From Alloscardovia theropitheci (GTDB taxonomy: Bacteria; Actinomycetota; Actinomycetes; Actinomycetales; Bifidobacteriaceae): a stretch of 64,000 nt of DNA. The notes beneath the pieces were generated by a model. The model did not search any database. It was not told the origin of the DNA and saw only the letters and a program-made list of their open reading frames with translations. Positions 9,001 through 16,181 of this stretch are shown one piece after another. The DNA lies in assembly GCF_004332295.1 (NCBI RefSeq), contig NZ_RXLP01000025.1, positions 1-64,000 of the forward strand. Reading direction: 5' to 3'. Made by a program: the position numbers and the translations under genes. The stretch's first letter is position 1. Each line of letters begins with the position of its first letter.

Positions 9001-10411
9001 CGCCTACACTGGTGGTGAGCGTGTATCGCGGGTCGTTCACTAGTTCGTCGGGGATACGATAACGTTCAGGTGTAATAGGGATAAAACGTGTGAGACATTC
9101 TCGTGTTATGTGATGCGCGATAGCAACGTGGTCGTCCACAGTTTTCAGGTTGAGCCCGTCAGTTAATGTTTGCGCTGTGGCGATAATATGGTCGAGACTG
9201 AAAGTGGTTTTATTGGCTGCTACCGTGTGTTCGAACGCTTGACTCACTTCGTTTTCACTGGCATTCGATGAGCGTGATGCGTGTGCTTCATCCGTAAGGT
9301 TCGCCTCTAATAAGGGTGTCATGAGGTGGAGGATATGCGTGTGATCGAGATGATCATACGTGTAGGTTTGCGTGTCCTGCCCGTGTTGACTTGCGACGAG
9401 TTCACTCGCATCGATGTCACGGGTCTGGGGGATTTCTTGTACACGTTGGACGCATGTATCCACACTGATAGTGTCCTGAGTTTTACGGTGCCTGGTGTCA
9501 TTCCATGCGCGCTGTTCGAGCATTTTAAGCTCACGACCGGTCGGAGTATGCCCGTGCGTGGTCTCGTATTTTTCTATCAGTTCGTTGAGCCTGTTTGTGA
9601 TGTGGGTACGCCTGGTGGATACTTCTTCGAGGATCTCACGGGGCATGTTTCTCATTTCCCAGACCTTGGTTTTATCCCCGCTCACACTGTCAGTAAGCGT
9701 CCATTCTATTCCCCAGTTTTCATGCATGATGGAACGTAATCGTTGCGCGTGCAGAATGTTGATGTGTTCTTTCACACTTAACAGTGTGCGCCCATCTAAA
9801 GCGACAATAGACCCGTCTTCGCGCGTGGCGAGGTTACTGATAACAGCATGTGTATGATAGTGGGGTTCACCATTTCTGTTGGTGTAATGCTGGTAGGCAG
9901 CTATAGTAAACCCGGTCAGTTTCGTACGTGCTACTCCCCCTTTGCCGATTCTTCCGTAGGCTGCATCGTGTTCGAATTGACCGATAGCTTCGCTTAATGA
10001 TTGTTTCCACATGGCATCGAGTTCGCGTTTTTGCTCTTCGCTAGCGATCATCCAGAGGACGCTAAAACTTTTAGGTGCGGCGAATGTTGCATCATAGCCG
10101 AGCACGGTTGATGAGCTGTGTGGTTTGCGCGGGTCAGCGTTCCTCATACTAATGTGTGACGCTAGTTTGTGATGTGTTTCGGGGTGGTTCATGCGTTCGA
10201 TGACGTCGAAAAGTTCTCCTTTCCCTACGATGTCTCCCTCATGTTTTCCGATCATGGAAAGCCCGCTTCCCATCCAGTATCCGGGTGGGTTTCCTTCATG
10301 CGTATAGTAGGAAGACATGCCATGAGTGGTGAGATTTCTCATGCTGTCGCTGACAGATTCTTCGAGGTATTTGGTGTATCCTGCGTGAATTATTTTCATA
10401 CTCATACTCAT
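6032..10411 (-). CDS. MobF/TrwC-family conjugative relaxase-helicase (TraA-like)
   Basis: 1459 residues. The N-terminal relaxase domain has Tyr residues at 11, 15, 35 and 36 as candidate nicking residues and the metal-binding His triad in PHYHTHAVISN (His184, His186, His188). A central RecD/UvrD-like helicase follows, with Walker A GAAGTGKTT near residue 553 and Walker B LIVDEAG near residue 658. The C-terminal third is poorly conserved and ends in a Gln-rich helix. MobF relaxases nick oriT, bind the 5' end covalently and unwind the strand for transfer. The start at 10411 has an ideal AGGAGG six bases upstream. It is the last gene of a three-gene operon (11480 to 6032). The frame is intact, so the element may be transferable if a coupling protein and secretion channel are supplied. 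Confidence 0.95.
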   Translation of the reverse strand: MSMSMKIIHAGYTKYLEESVSDSMRNLTTHGMSSYYTHEGNPPGYWMGSGLSMIGKHEGDIVGKGELFDVIERMNHPETHHKLASHISMRNADPRKPHSSSTVLGYDATFAAPKSFSVLWMIASEEQKRELDAMWKQSLSEAIGQFEHDAAYGRIGKGGVARTKLTGFTIAAYQHYTNRNGEPHYHTHAVISNLATREDGSIVALDGRTLLSVKEHINILHAQRLRSIMHENWGIEWTLTDSVSGDKTKVWEMRNMPREILEEVSTRRTHITNRLNELIEKYETTHGHTPTGRELKMLEQRAWNDTRHRKTQDTISVDTCVQRVQEIPQTRDIDASELVASQHGQDTQTYTYDHLDHTHILHLMTPLLEANLTDEAHASRSSNASENEVSQAFEHTVAANKTTFSLDHIIATAQTLTDGLNLKTVDDHVAIAHHITRECLTRFIPITPERYRIPDELVNDPRYTLTTSVGDHVSVLDMKKGTSLYASITLMDAEKNLLTLIDTTHDNGLLDRETVTDLLDQYNQQTRYPLSVDQYDAAVAALTTKRHIFSIIGAAGTGKTTTLKAMKYVIDHTLGEGHLIGSAPSTRAAEEMSESMNITCANIAAILTENTHHAVAKNIQRIEQQLSDPTVSIEEKKNLRAQLVRDRTQLAQYTIPDNSVLIVDEAGMASSTDLAKLSQLAADHNTRVIYTGDHMQLGAVGEGSGALYETYLQGKDHYAQLTTLFRFTDEHEAHITQDLRDGILSKDGTYSAIRDYRNMNRIHQSMSEDAMSEKAYSDTLTDLAHGYDVILMAADNDTVAHMNERFTLDLMAQGKVETNPALRTEFADGVSYGKGDHIITRKNTGRNITTSLGERVHNGDHWTITNVDIERQIVEVKNPQNEETARLPFWYVKQYAQGGYTSTIHLAQGATYDKARVIINTDSILNRASLYVAQTRGKTSNEIYVQLAPLADNDHANWVKTKASEQEKHGKKYWAYESTNPDPEKYYTDKDIEPTESELADAYLNQVCASTPTVLATRSRTQYNNQTHSISTLLAERQYLQNVLVEDDLIQAMTSLYSEHEIQAMKTQPGWSELITAYGKAYMIDPRQANQIITHRVKGHSDIKVSDADQHLFTTMHEGDTISVLTRSLNQISSPHHGTSRLGKYGYLTTYTPQHVTEKTPAQLHMLEQADKMLEEALDRQAAKSLSNPTAWQKVIQGKNSLPVVATRAYHTYMNLIKSVLIYRAEHSITNNFAPLGDRIKADVTPLLAAWRTNLTTQIYDYKNNQPTPPHTHRKTHMNTTTNTIYIAANPIQAQEYQEKHPHAHILTTTDSELTESLFTDTRSQENNETVTYTLITSGNREHDKEFLTNAYEHMTMQEKATATVVTRTNNQEETSPLWQALTDQMIPENLTRSNAVEYHHTIMDTIIDELPISMQTDSDQYVRHHITQIIKQHEEKQQYVQEQTQQRIQQQNYSASIE

Positions 10412-10449
10412 AGTTGTCCTCCTACATACGCGTGATTTGGTTATTATTT

Positions 10450-10872
10450 TTAATAATTGTTCGACTCGTTCGAGCTATTTTCTTCACCATGAGACGACTC
10501 ATCATGAGTATTATTTTCATGTGGTGTCTGCTCGTTTTGATCACTCATATGGTCGCTCATGGTGTTATCGAGTACGCTTGTGTCGTCTTTGCTGGTGTGT
10601 GTTTTTGCATTCACACTTGTGGTGAGCTTGCGCATGAGAGCGGTGAGATTATCGATGTTATTGTCTTTGAGTTCTTTAACACTTAATCCCATGTCTTGTG
10701 CTGCTCGGTACTCATCGAGGTAGGCTTGCATATCTTTTTCGAGTCGAGATTCGATAGCGCCGAGTCGTTTTTGAATGCTTTTGAACTGGGCTGCTTTAGC
10801 TTTGAGAGCGTCCATGCGTGCTTTCATTTCATGCTCGTAGCGTGTCAGTTCTTCTTCGAATTTGGATACCAT
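10450..10872 (-). CDS. Coiled-coil mobilisation accessory protein
   Basis: 140 residues. The first 75 are charged and heptad-like (MVSKFEEELTRYEHEMKAR, then FKSIQKRLGAIESRLEKDM), predicting a coiled coil. The last 45 are low-complexity, rich in Asn, Ser, Glu and His. A clear AAGGAG site precedes the start. The gene sits 38 bases upstream of the relaxase and 44 downstream of the zinc-finger gene, so it is probably a relaxosome accessory factor. No enzymatic motif is present and no named family was recognised. Confidence 0.7.
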   Translation of the reverse strand: MVSKFEEELTRYEHEMKARMDALKAKAAQFKSIQKRLGAIESRLEKDMQAYLDEYRAAQDMGLSVKELKDNNIDNLTALMRKLTTSVNAKTHTSKDDTSVLDNTMSDHMSDQNEQTPHENNTHDESSHGEENSSNESNNY

Positions 10873-10916
10873 AATTATTTTTCTCCTTATATTTATGTTG
10901 GATTATTTTCCTGTTA

Positions 10917-11480
10917 TTAGATGATGGTGTACCCGTCATCTATGCTGGTGTTCCACTCATCCCACTCATCATTGTCATGCTCACTGACAAGTGGAGTGTA
11001 CTCACTTACAACACTATTCACCTCACGGGTTTGTGTGGTGGTCGTGTCGATTATCGTATCGGGTGGGCTCAGTAATCGTTTCCAGTCGAGTTGTAATTTC
11101 TCAAACCGTTTGACCCAATAAGCTGCATGATCAGAGTCAGCGTGTACGCTAATGTATCCTGTTTCTACCATGCGTGGTAACACTACAGTCAACTCGTCGA
11201 TGAGGTCGACAAGTTGTTTGTTGCGCGTAGTGAGTTTTTCGTTTTCTTCGCTCAGAGTGCGCATCATACTGTCACGCTCGTAGTCTTTCAAGGTCAGCTT
11301 CGCGTACGCCATATCACGTGCACGATCACGCTCGGCTTGTAGATGATCACGGTTAAAAAGTTTTCTACATGTTGGTGTACAAAACTTTTTACGCGCCTGT
11401 CTTCTAGTCATAACCTGGAATTGTTTTCCACACCGTTCACATGTGCGAATGATGGGAATAAATTCTCTTTTCTGTGGCAT
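10917..11480 (-). CDS. Zinc-finger and coiled-coil protein, first gene of mobilisation operon
   Basis: 187 residues. An N-terminal zinc ribbon is visible: C-E-R-C near residues 14-17 and C-T-P-T-C near residues 33-37, separated by a basic stretch (TRRQARKKF). A long helix with heptad character follows (LSEENEKLTTRNKQLVDLIDEL), then an acidic tail ending DDGYTII. A strong AAGGAGG site precedes ATG 11480. As the first gene downstream of an inverted-repeat-rich region (the oriT candidate) and of the ATCGATATCGAT operator, it may bind oriT or regulate the operon. The DNA-binding role is inferred from the zinc ribbon and position. Confidence 0.7.
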   Translation of the reverse strand: MPQKREFIPIIRTCERCGKQFQVMTRRQARKKFCTPTCRKLFNRDHLQAERDRARDMAYAKLTLKDYERDSMMRTLSEENEKLTTRNKQLVDLIDELTVVLPRMVETGYISVHADSDHAAYWVKRFEKLQLDWKRLLSPPDTIIDTTTTQTREVNSVVSEYTPLVSEHDNDEWDEWNTSIDDGYTII

Positions 11481-11524
11481 CTTGTCCTCCTTTCTATTAT
11501 TTTTAGTTCAGACGATAGTACTGT

Positions 11525-11575
11525 CACTATGTAATGACACGTGTAAAAACATTTCATCGATATCGATGAAAAACC
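11525..11575 (-). promoter_or_regulatory. Shared operator/promoter, copy A (mobilisation operon)
   Basis: The palindrome ATCGATATCGAT (11556-11567) lies exactly 15 bp from the box TAATGACAC (11532-11540). The same pair with the same spacing occurs at 24185-24220 and 25438-25473, each time upstream of a minus-strand gene of this element. The palindrome is about 75 bases upstream of ATG 11480. TACATA near 11528-11534 on the minus strand could be a -10 element with no good -35, as expected for an activator-dependent promoter. Confidence 0.6.
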
Positions 11576-11700
11576 GATTGCGTCAATGACGCATTTATAT
11601 GCCTTGAGGTATTGAAAATACACGCTTTAGCGTGAAAAATCACCCGGAGGGTGCATTGGTGCATGAAAACATAAAAATGTATGTTTTCAACTCACATGAT
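11530..11700. other. Candidate origin of transfer (oriT) region
   Basis: Upstream of the relaxase operon is a dense series of inverted repeats in AT-rich DNA: ATCGATATCGAT (11556-11567), TGCGTCA-A-TGACGCA (11579-11593), CACGCT-TT-AGCGTG (11621-11634), CACCC-gga-GGGTG-like (11641-11653), and TGAAAACATA with TATGTTTTCA (11664-11673 and 11680-11689). Relaxase genes usually lie beside their oriT, and oriT regions carry such repeats. The nick site was not identified. The remaining sequence to 11934 is very AT-rich with no gene seen. Confidence 0.4.
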
Positions 11701-11934
11701 TTTTCTTTTCACATATTTTCTTAAAAATTTATGAATAAAAATTGTGGGATAGAAGAAAAATGAGATAAGCAAAAATTAAAAACAAAAAATTAAAAGTACT
11801 AGAAAAATATTTTTCACTTTTACCCGCATCGTGGAAAAATTTTTCACACGAAAATCAGAAAAAATTTTATCCCCATACCGCATAACCACATTTAAAATTT
11901 TTTCACATGATAAAAATTTTAGAAACGCAAAAAT

Positions 11935-11968
11935 GAGTTTGCCCCTCACACAGGTGAGGGGCAAACTC
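11935..11968 (-). terminator. Perfect 15-bp hairpin terminator
   Basis: GAGTTTGCCCCTCAC (11935-11949) pairs with GTGAGGGGCAAACTC (11954-11968) around a 4-nt loop. In the minus direction it is followed by a T run, so it ends the cargo operon after the gene at 11983. Confidence 0.85.
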
Positions 11969-11982
11969 TAGAAAAAATTTTT

Positions 11983-12303
11983 TTAATACACGACATCGAG
12001 CACGAGACCCGAGTCGGGGTCGTAGCAGAACGCGCATCCACCGTCCTCGTTCCAACTACATAACAGTGCCAGCTTATTAATGTCGATGGATTGCATGAGT
12101 AAACTCATCGGTTGACTCGTCATATCATCATAGTGTGGATTGATCCATGTGGTCATGAAGTCATCAAACCATTCGTCCACACTCATAATGCTTGCCGCTT
12201 CAATCTCGCCACTAGTATGCTTGTTGTTCATCCATGTTTTAAACTTGGGGTAATCTTCTAACGCCTTATCTAAGTCACGCGCATTGTCGAACCATGTACA
12301 CAT
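11983..12303 (-). CDS. Hypothetical protein, last gene of cargo block
   Basis: 106 residues, acidic, Trp- and Met-rich, with no signal peptide or membrane helix (MCTWFDNARDLDKALEDYPK at the start). A GGAAAG site precedes the start. The C-terminus has a CSWNEDGGCAFCYDPDSG segment with three Cys but no clear zinc motif. It follows a 65-base spacer that contains its own hairpin and is closed by the terminator at 11935-11968. No family was recognised; it is treated as an accessory soluble protein. Confidence 0.6.
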   Translation of the reverse strand: MCTWFDNARDLDKALEDYPKFKTWMNNKHTSGEIEAASIMSVDEWFDDFMTTWINPHYDDMTSQPMSLLMQSIDINKLALLCSWNEDGGCAFCYDPDSGLVLDVVY

Positions 12304-12327
12304 TTTTTGTTTTTCTTTCCGTGATTT

Positions 12328-12353
12328 GGGTTGCTCCTCCTTGAGGGCAACCC
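12328..12353 (-). other. Intercistronic hairpin
   Basis: GGGTTGC (12328-12334) pairs with GCAACCC (12347-12353). It lies in the spacer between the genes at 12369 and 12303. No T tail follows, so mRNA processing or protection is more likely than termination. Confidence 0.5.
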
Positions 12354-12368
12354 TTAAATATTTTTTGG

Positions 12369-12722
12369 TTATCGTGTGTTATTGCGAATGAATCTTTTTT
12401 TGCTTTCCTCATGTAGAGCACGAACATGATTGACAATGTTGTCTGCATTAACGGTACCAATTGTGTCATCATAATAAAAATTATGGATACACCATCCCAC
12501 GACTTTGTTCGTATCGTATGGCTGGCTTGGACTGGTAAAAATTACATCACCTTTCGCATTGACTGTAATAGACATGTCTTGCTCTTGGTTGGGGCACATG
12601 TCAAGATTCCACATCAGGTAAAAGGTAGAGAGTATGTCGTCCTCGTTTGTGATATCCAGATTGCTCGCAGTCGCTTGACGGATATCACCGTGTCCGCAAC
12701 TTGTAAAATGAATGTCAACCAT
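12369..12722 (-). CDS. Hypothetical protein
   Basis: 117 residues, soluble, no recognised domain. It begins MVDIHFTSCGHGDIRQATAS, and the C-terminal 40 residues form a charged helix (NIVNHVRALHEESKKRFIRN). The start is preceded by CACAAGGAGAACATAATC, which resembles the leader of the gene at 13182 (CACAAGGAAAGGAAAACATAATC), so the two may have been copied together with their leaders. It lies in the minus-strand cargo block between two hairpin-bearing spacers. Confidence 0.6.
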   Translation of the reverse strand: MVDIHFTSCGHGDIRQATASNLDITNEDDILSTFYLMWNLDMCPNQEQDMSITVNAKGDVIFTSPSQPYDTNKVVGWCIHNFYYDDTIGTVNADNIVNHVRALHEESKKRFIRNNTR

Positions 12723-12762
12723 GATTATGTTCTCCTTGTGTATGAATTAATTTTGTGAGGTG

Positions 12763-12790
12763 TCGGGTGGGGCGGTACAGTCCCACCCGA
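12763..12790 (-). other. Intercistronic hairpin
   Basis: TCGGGTGGG (12763-12771) pairs perfectly with CCCACCCGA (12782-12790) in the spacer between two cargo genes. There is no T tail. Confidence 0.55.
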
Positions 12791-12807
12791 GTGTGTGGGA
12801 TTATTTT

Positions 12808-13182
12808 TTAGAATGGTACGTATGCGCCGGTTTTTTCAGCGAGTTCTTTAAACTTTTTCATGTAGTAATATTGTTCCCATTTTTCTTTGGCTTGCTTGTA
12901 AAGAATGTCTACAAGTTTTGTAATGTTTTCATCAGCTTCATGCTGATTTATGTGGGCGCTTATAAAATATTCCGGGTTGTTTACAGGTGTAGGAAAGTTA
13001 AATCTTACTCTCAGCGGGCTTACTGTCATGTATAAGCCTTGCCCCTTATTATCAAGTTGTAGTGTTTGTATTTCGTGATACGCGTTGAGGATTTCTTCCT
13101 TTGCTTCTGGGGTGAACAGTCCGTATCTTAACCAAGCGACGTGTCCGTCTCTAGTCAAGGCTACTTGTAATTTATCGTTCAT
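12808..13182 (-). CDS. Hypothetical protein preceded by structured leader (copy 1)
   Basis: 124 residues, soluble, mixed alpha/beta with a Lys/Glu-rich C-terminal helix (KQAKEKWEQYYYMKKFKELA). No family was recognised. Its interest lies upstream: the long-stem element at 13193-13396 runs directly into its ribosome binding site (CACAAGGAAAGG). The same element precedes the unrelated gene at 16517, which suggests post-transcriptional control or a shared processing signal. Confidence 0.6.
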   Translation of the reverse strand: MNDKLQVALTRDGHVAWLRYGLFTPEAKEEILNAYHEIQTLQLDNKGQGLYMTVSPLRVRFNFPTPVNNPEYFISAHINQHEADENITKLVDILYKQAKEKWEQYYYMKKFKELAEKTGAYVPF

Positions 13183-13192
13183 GATTATGTTT

Positions 13193-13396
13193 TCCTTTCC
13201 TTGTGCTGATTATTTTTCGTTCAACTTCTTGAACACGGGCGGCGTAAAAAGCTGGAGTGCCATGTCAAAACCGCGTGGATCCCCTGGGAGACACGCGAAA
13301 TTATTTTTGACATGGTTAGCGCAAGATTTTTATCGTTGAACGGGTCAAGAAGTTAAACAAAACTTTTAATGTTGAGGACACCGTATGGTGTTCCTT
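13193..13396. repeat. Structured repeat element, copy 1
   Basis: Homologous to 16536-16731. The core folds as one long interrupted stem: AACTTCTTGA (13223-13232) with TCAAGAAGTT (13345-13354), CCATGTCAAAA (13260-13270) with TTTTGACATGG (13305-13315), and CGCGTG (13272-13277) with CACGCG (13292-13297). The terminal loop differs from copy 2 while the stems are kept. It is followed on the plus strand by a small hairpin, AGGACACC-GTAT-GGTGTTCCT, also shared with copy 2. It lies directly 5' of the gene at 13182 on the minus strand. Confidence 0.8.
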
Positions 13397-13612
13397 TAAA
13401 TAAACACGTGTGGTGTCACTTCTTGATGTGGCACCACTGTGTGATTGTGTGATCCACACTGTGTGTGGTCACTCCGTTTTCGCCGCTCTCCCTTTTTTTA
13501 TTTTTAGTGTGGGTTTTGTTTTACTGTGTGTGAAGTGTATTGATAAAAAAATCAGTGGCTACACTCGTTAGGGAGTGTAGCCACTGTCAGCAGTTTCAAG
13601 GAAAGAATAAAA
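13397..13612. other. Gene-free stretch with further hairpins and a terminator
   Basis: GTGGTGTCAC / GTGGCACCAC (near 13410-13437) and GTGATCCACAC / GTGTGGTCAC (near 13450-13474) are imperfect inverted repeats. A perfect 14-bp stem, CAGTGGCTACACTC (13553-13566) with GAGTGTAGCCACTG (13573-13586), followed by a T run on the minus strand, is the terminator of the gene at 13613. No gene is seen. Confidence 0.65.
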
Positions 13613-14020
13613 TTATGTGTGGTCGGGGTATTGGTAGGTTACTGTGTAGCCGAGGTGTTCGAGGATGGTGCCGGCTGCGCGGATGCGCGCGTTGATGATG
13701 TCGCGTGGTAAGTCGAGGTGGGATTGATTGTTTTTGTGGTAGTAGGTTAGGGTTATGGTGTCTCCGATCTTGTGGTGGATTGTTGCTTGTTTCACCGTCT
13801 GGTGGATGTATTTATCGTGGTCTTTTTTGAGATTGTAGAGGAGGTTCCATGCTTTGTCGGGTGGCTGATACCACGAGTTCGTGGTATCAGCTTCCCACCG
13901 GTGGGTGTTGCGCACGTTCATGGTGAGCTGGTCGGCTAGCCATGGGTGGGTTATTCCTAGGGTTTCCCTGAGGGCTTTGAAGTCGGCTCGTGTTTTTCCT
14001 GTAGGTGGTTGACTGCTCAT
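13613..14020 (-). CDS. HTH protein, paralogue of the gene at 19523
   Basis: 135 residues. The N-terminus is a Cro/XRE-like helix-turn-helix (FKALRETLGITHPWLADQL, then NTHRWE). The C-terminal half contains ITLTYYHKN and ends with a LEHLGYTVTYQYP signature. The protein encoded at 19523-19975 has the same architecture (FRALRDKLGLSCRDVADAL, ITLTYYRGQ, LERLGYSVHYQYP). Two diverged copies in one element suggest paired regulators with different operators. The function of the C-terminal domain is unknown. It lies downstream of ssb with an intervening hairpin, and its own terminator is at 13553-13586. Confidence 0.7.
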   Translation of the reverse strand: MSSQPPTGKTRADFKALRETLGITHPWLADQLTMNVRNTHRWEADTTNSWYQPPDKAWNLLYNLKKDHDKYIHQTVKQATIHHKIGDTITLTYYHKNNQSHLDLPRDIINARIRAAGTILEHLGYTVTYQYPDHT

Positions 14021-14048
14021 GTATTTTTTCTTTCATACCTGTGCGTGT

Positions 14049-14086
14049 GTGGTGGGGTTGGGGTTCGATACCCCGTACCCCACCAC
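14049..14086 (-). other. Intercistronic hairpin
   Basis: GTGGTGGGGT (14049-14058) pairs with ACCCCACCAC (14077-14086), and an inner GGGGT / ACCCC pair (14060-14064 and 14070-14074) lies inside. It is in the spacer between ssb and the HTH gene, with no T tail. Confidence 0.55.
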
Positions 14087-14104
14087 GTGGCGACTTTCTG
14101 TTTT

Positions 14105-14563
14105 TTAGAATGGGATGATGCTGGTGTCCATGAATCCGTCCATTTCCCATTCGTCGACAGTAGTATTGTTGGTGTTTTCTCGGTTTTTTTCGCGCGCTAC
14201 TTGGGCGAGGAGGTCGATGGTGAGGGTTTCGGCATTGAACACGATTTGTGCTCGTGGTTCTCCGTCTTTGCTGATCCATGTTTTTGGTTGTGGGTCGAAT
14301 TTTCCGATGACGATCAGGGGTGAGCCTTTGACTATTTTTTGTGTGTCGATGAGAGTGTTGACTTGGTCTGCTACCCCACCGTAGAGGCGTACGCTGATGT
14401 AGTCGGTGTCTCCGTTGACCCATTCGCGGGTGGTCTTGTCGCGGTACCGTGAGCTGGATGCGATGGTCAGGTCTATCATGCTTCGTTTGGAATCGTTTCC
14501 TGGGAAGTAACGGTATTGGTCGGTGAGACCGCCTTTAATGATTTGGTTGATACTGGTACGCAT
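14105..14563 (-). CDS. ssb: Single-stranded DNA-binding protein
   Basis: 152 residues. The OB-fold pattern of bacterial SSB is visible: an N-terminal strand, then DLTIASSSRYRDKTTREWVNG, then a W/F-containing strand (DYISVRLYGGVADQV) and KGSPLIVIGKF. The C-terminus is acidic and ends DTSIIPF, matching the IPF-type tip that binds partner proteins. On conjugative elements SSB protects transferred single strands. It is a diverged copy, plausibly the element's own rather than the chromosomal ssb. It lies in the minus-strand cargo block. Confidence 0.85.
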   Translation of the reverse strand: MRTSINQIIKGGLTDQYRYFPGNDSKRSMIDLTIASSSRYRDKTTREWVNGDTDYISVRLYGGVADQVNTLIDTQKIVKGSPLIVIGKFDPQPKTWISKDGEPRAQIVFNAETLTIDLLAQVAREKNRENTNNTTVDEWEMDGFMDTSIIPF

Positions 14564-14622
14564 GATACGTACTCCTTTCTAATTTTTTGTGTTTTATTTT
14601 TTGTAAGGTTTAATGTTTGTTT

Positions 14623-14955
14623 TTAGTAGCGGGTGAGTGTGATGGTGAGTGTGGCGGTCATCATGTCGGGCAGGTTCTGGTATTCGTCGAGTGCGAATTT
14701 GCTCACGATATTTTCAGCGTCTCTGGTGTCGGTGATGGTGATTATCCATTGCACGCTGGTCTGGTTGGCTAGGCGTGTGCTTCGAAATTTTTCTACGCTA
14801 TTGCATACGTTGGCGATGTGGTGGGCTTGAGCCGGGTTGAGGCTGCTGGTTTTTATCATGGATAGTTGGGGTGTCCATCCGTCACTATCGTTCATGTCGA
14901 CGGTTTTGCGAAACTCTACGATGAGTCTGATATGGGTGTCGTCTGCCATAATCAT
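14623..14955 (-). CDS. Hypothetical protein
   Basis: 110 residues with a beta-strand-rich pattern (HIRLIVEFRKTVDM, SVQWIITITDTRD, TATLTITLTRY at the end) and no membrane helix or signal. No family was recognised. An AAAGGA site lies six bases before ATG 14955; the alternative ATG 14949 gives MADDTH. It sits directly upstream of ssb, so a role in DNA metabolism is conceivable but not shown. Confidence 0.6.
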   Translation of the reverse strand: MIMADDTHIRLIVEFRKTVDMNDSDGWTPQLSMIKTSSLNPAQAHHIANVCNSVEKFRSTRLANQTSVQWIITITDTRDAENIVSKFALDEYQNLPDMMTATLTITLTRY

Positions 14956-14972
14956 CCCTTGTCCTTTCCTGT

Positions 14973-15004
14973 GGGTGGGATACCACTGGTAGAGTATCCC
15001 ACCC
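14973..15004 (-). other. Intercistronic hairpin
   Basis: GGGTGGGATA (14973-14982) pairs perfectly with TATCCCACCC (14995-15004) between two cargo genes. There is no T tail. Confidence 0.55.
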
Positions 15005-15024
15005 TTGTATCGTATTCTTGTGTG

Positions 15025-15606
15025 TTATGCCCAGTCGTTGGGCGCGTAGATACTGATTCCGAGAGAGTCGAAACGGTAGACGGTTTCTAATGGTGGCCGG
15101 TCTTCCTCGCTCAGGATTTTGTAATCATTGTTCTTGTCGTAGATGATGTCCGCGTTAGCTAGGAGCGCATCCACGTTCACGCGCACGGGTGTGGGGTTCC
15201 ATTCGTCGTCAAACGATGCTGGGATGAGCATGCCTGCGAACACGCGTGGGATTTCAAAATCAGCATACCCACTCCAGTTGCAGATGATGGTGTCACCGTT
15301 ATCGAAGAATATAATCCCGCTTTCTTGCCCAGTAAGCTCGTAGAGGCTTATTGGTAGGTATTCTTTCCAGTTGACACGTCGCATGGTATGGAGAATAAAA
15401 TCATGCAATGATTCTTCTGTATGCTCGTTTGCTCCGATGTGATGTACGGCAGTGTAGAGGTCTTCATCATGATATGAGAGGACTTTTTTCACACTCACCC
15501 ATGTGATATCACTGGTGTAGTCGGCGACGTACCCCGTGTTGTAGATGTCTCGCATGTGGTAGATGAGTTCACCGAGCTGAGCGTATTCTTGCCTGGTTAT
15601 TGTCAT
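15025..15606 (-). CDS. Hypothetical protein with shared promoter/leader (copy D)
   Basis: 193 residues, soluble, acidic, aromatic-rich, with no recognised domain. It starts MTITRQEYAQLGELIYHMRD after a GGAG site. Its promoter region and leader (15631-15712) are shared with the gene at 20418, which is otherwise unrelated, so the two are probably co-expressed. This gene appears to head a transcription unit continuing into 14955, ssb and the HTH gene. The function is unknown. Confidence 0.6.
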   Translation of the reverse strand: MTITRQEYAQLGELIYHMRDIYNTGYVADYTSDITWVSVKKVLSYHDEDLYTAVHHIGANEHTEESLHDFILHTMRRVNWKEYLPISLYELTGQESGIIFFDNGDTIICNWSGYADFEIPRVFAGMLIPASFDDEWNPTPVRVNVDALLANADIIYDKNNDYKILSEEDRPPLETVYRFDSLGISIYAPNDWA

Positions 15607-15630
15607 GATGTTTCTCCTATCGTGTGAGGT

Positions 15631-15712
15631 CTAGTTAGAACACCTCGTGTTCTGTGGTGACACTTACCATTATACCACTGTTAGCGACTATAATGGTGTG
15701 CGACACGCCGTA
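15631..15712 (-). promoter_or_regulatory. Shared promoter and leader hairpin, copy D
   Basis: Aligned with 20447-20525. Shared blocks are the leader hairpin AGAACAC-ctc-GTGTTCT, the block TATACCACTnTTAGnGACTATA and the block CGACACGCCG. On the minus strand TATAAT (15668-15673) fits a -10 element, with no good -35 at 17 bp. The region also contains ACCATTATA / TATAATGGT (15667-15675 and 15690-15698), a probable operator. Confidence 0.6.
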
Positions 15713-15745
15713 TAAGGCTAATGTTTTCAACGTTTTTGTGTGGGT

Positions 15746-16105
15746 TTATTGTGTGATTTTTTGGCTGAGGATGATACCGTTATCGCTGCTGCAGATGGCT
15801 TTGATGAGGGTGTCTTCTGTAGCGTCGTGCAGGTAGTACCACAGGGGTTCTAGTAGCTGTTCATAATCGATATCACTGTCGCGCATGTGTTCGCGCGTAT
15901 GATGAGTAGCCTTGTGTATGTCTTGTGCAATAGCGTGAGTTTGAGGGGTGAGCCCGGCGAATCTATCAAGCACATTCTCGAACGTGTCGGTATCGATGAG
16001 TCGTCTGTAGGCTTCATACGTGAGGTCTTTTTCAGGGATATCGAAGGGTTGTATGATGCTCTTATCCCACGCGAGGGGTTTAGAAAATCGGTAGATACGT
16101 GCCAT
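15746..16105 (-). CDS. Hypothetical protein
   Basis: 119 residues from ATG 16105, chosen because AAAGGAAAAC lies just upstream; the longer frame to 16219 lacks a site and overlaps the previous gene. The protein begins MARIYRFSKPLAWDKS and is helical in its second half, with several His residues (HKATHHTREHMRD). No family was recognised. A perfect hairpin at 16139-16164 separates it from the upstream gene. Confidence 0.6.
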   Translation of the reverse strand: MARIYRFSKPLAWDKSIIQPFDIPEKDLTYEAYRRLIDTDTFENVLDRFAGLTPQTHAIAQDIHKATHHTREHMRDSDIDYEQLLEPLWYYLHDATEDTLIKAICSSDNGIILSQKITQ

Positions 16106-16138
16106 GATATGTTTTCCTTTATGCTCTTGAGGGTCACT

Positions 16139-16164
16139 GTGGGGCGTAGGCATGTACGCCCCAC
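16139..16164 (-). other. Intercistronic hairpin
   Basis: GTGGGGCGTA (16139-16148) pairs perfectly with TACGCCCCAC (16155-16164) in the spacer between two cargo genes. Confidence 0.55.
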
Positions 16165-16181
16165 GATAGGTTTGAGGGTGG

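Noticed and set aside
6237..10435. Several plus-strand frames within the relaxase gene
   Set aside because: They are antisense shadows with unlikely composition; the relaxase frame has all its motifs.
13887..14423. 178-residue minus-strand frame overlapping ssb
   Set aside because: Its Arg/His/Pro-rich composition is typical of an out-of-frame shadow of ssb and the HTH gene.
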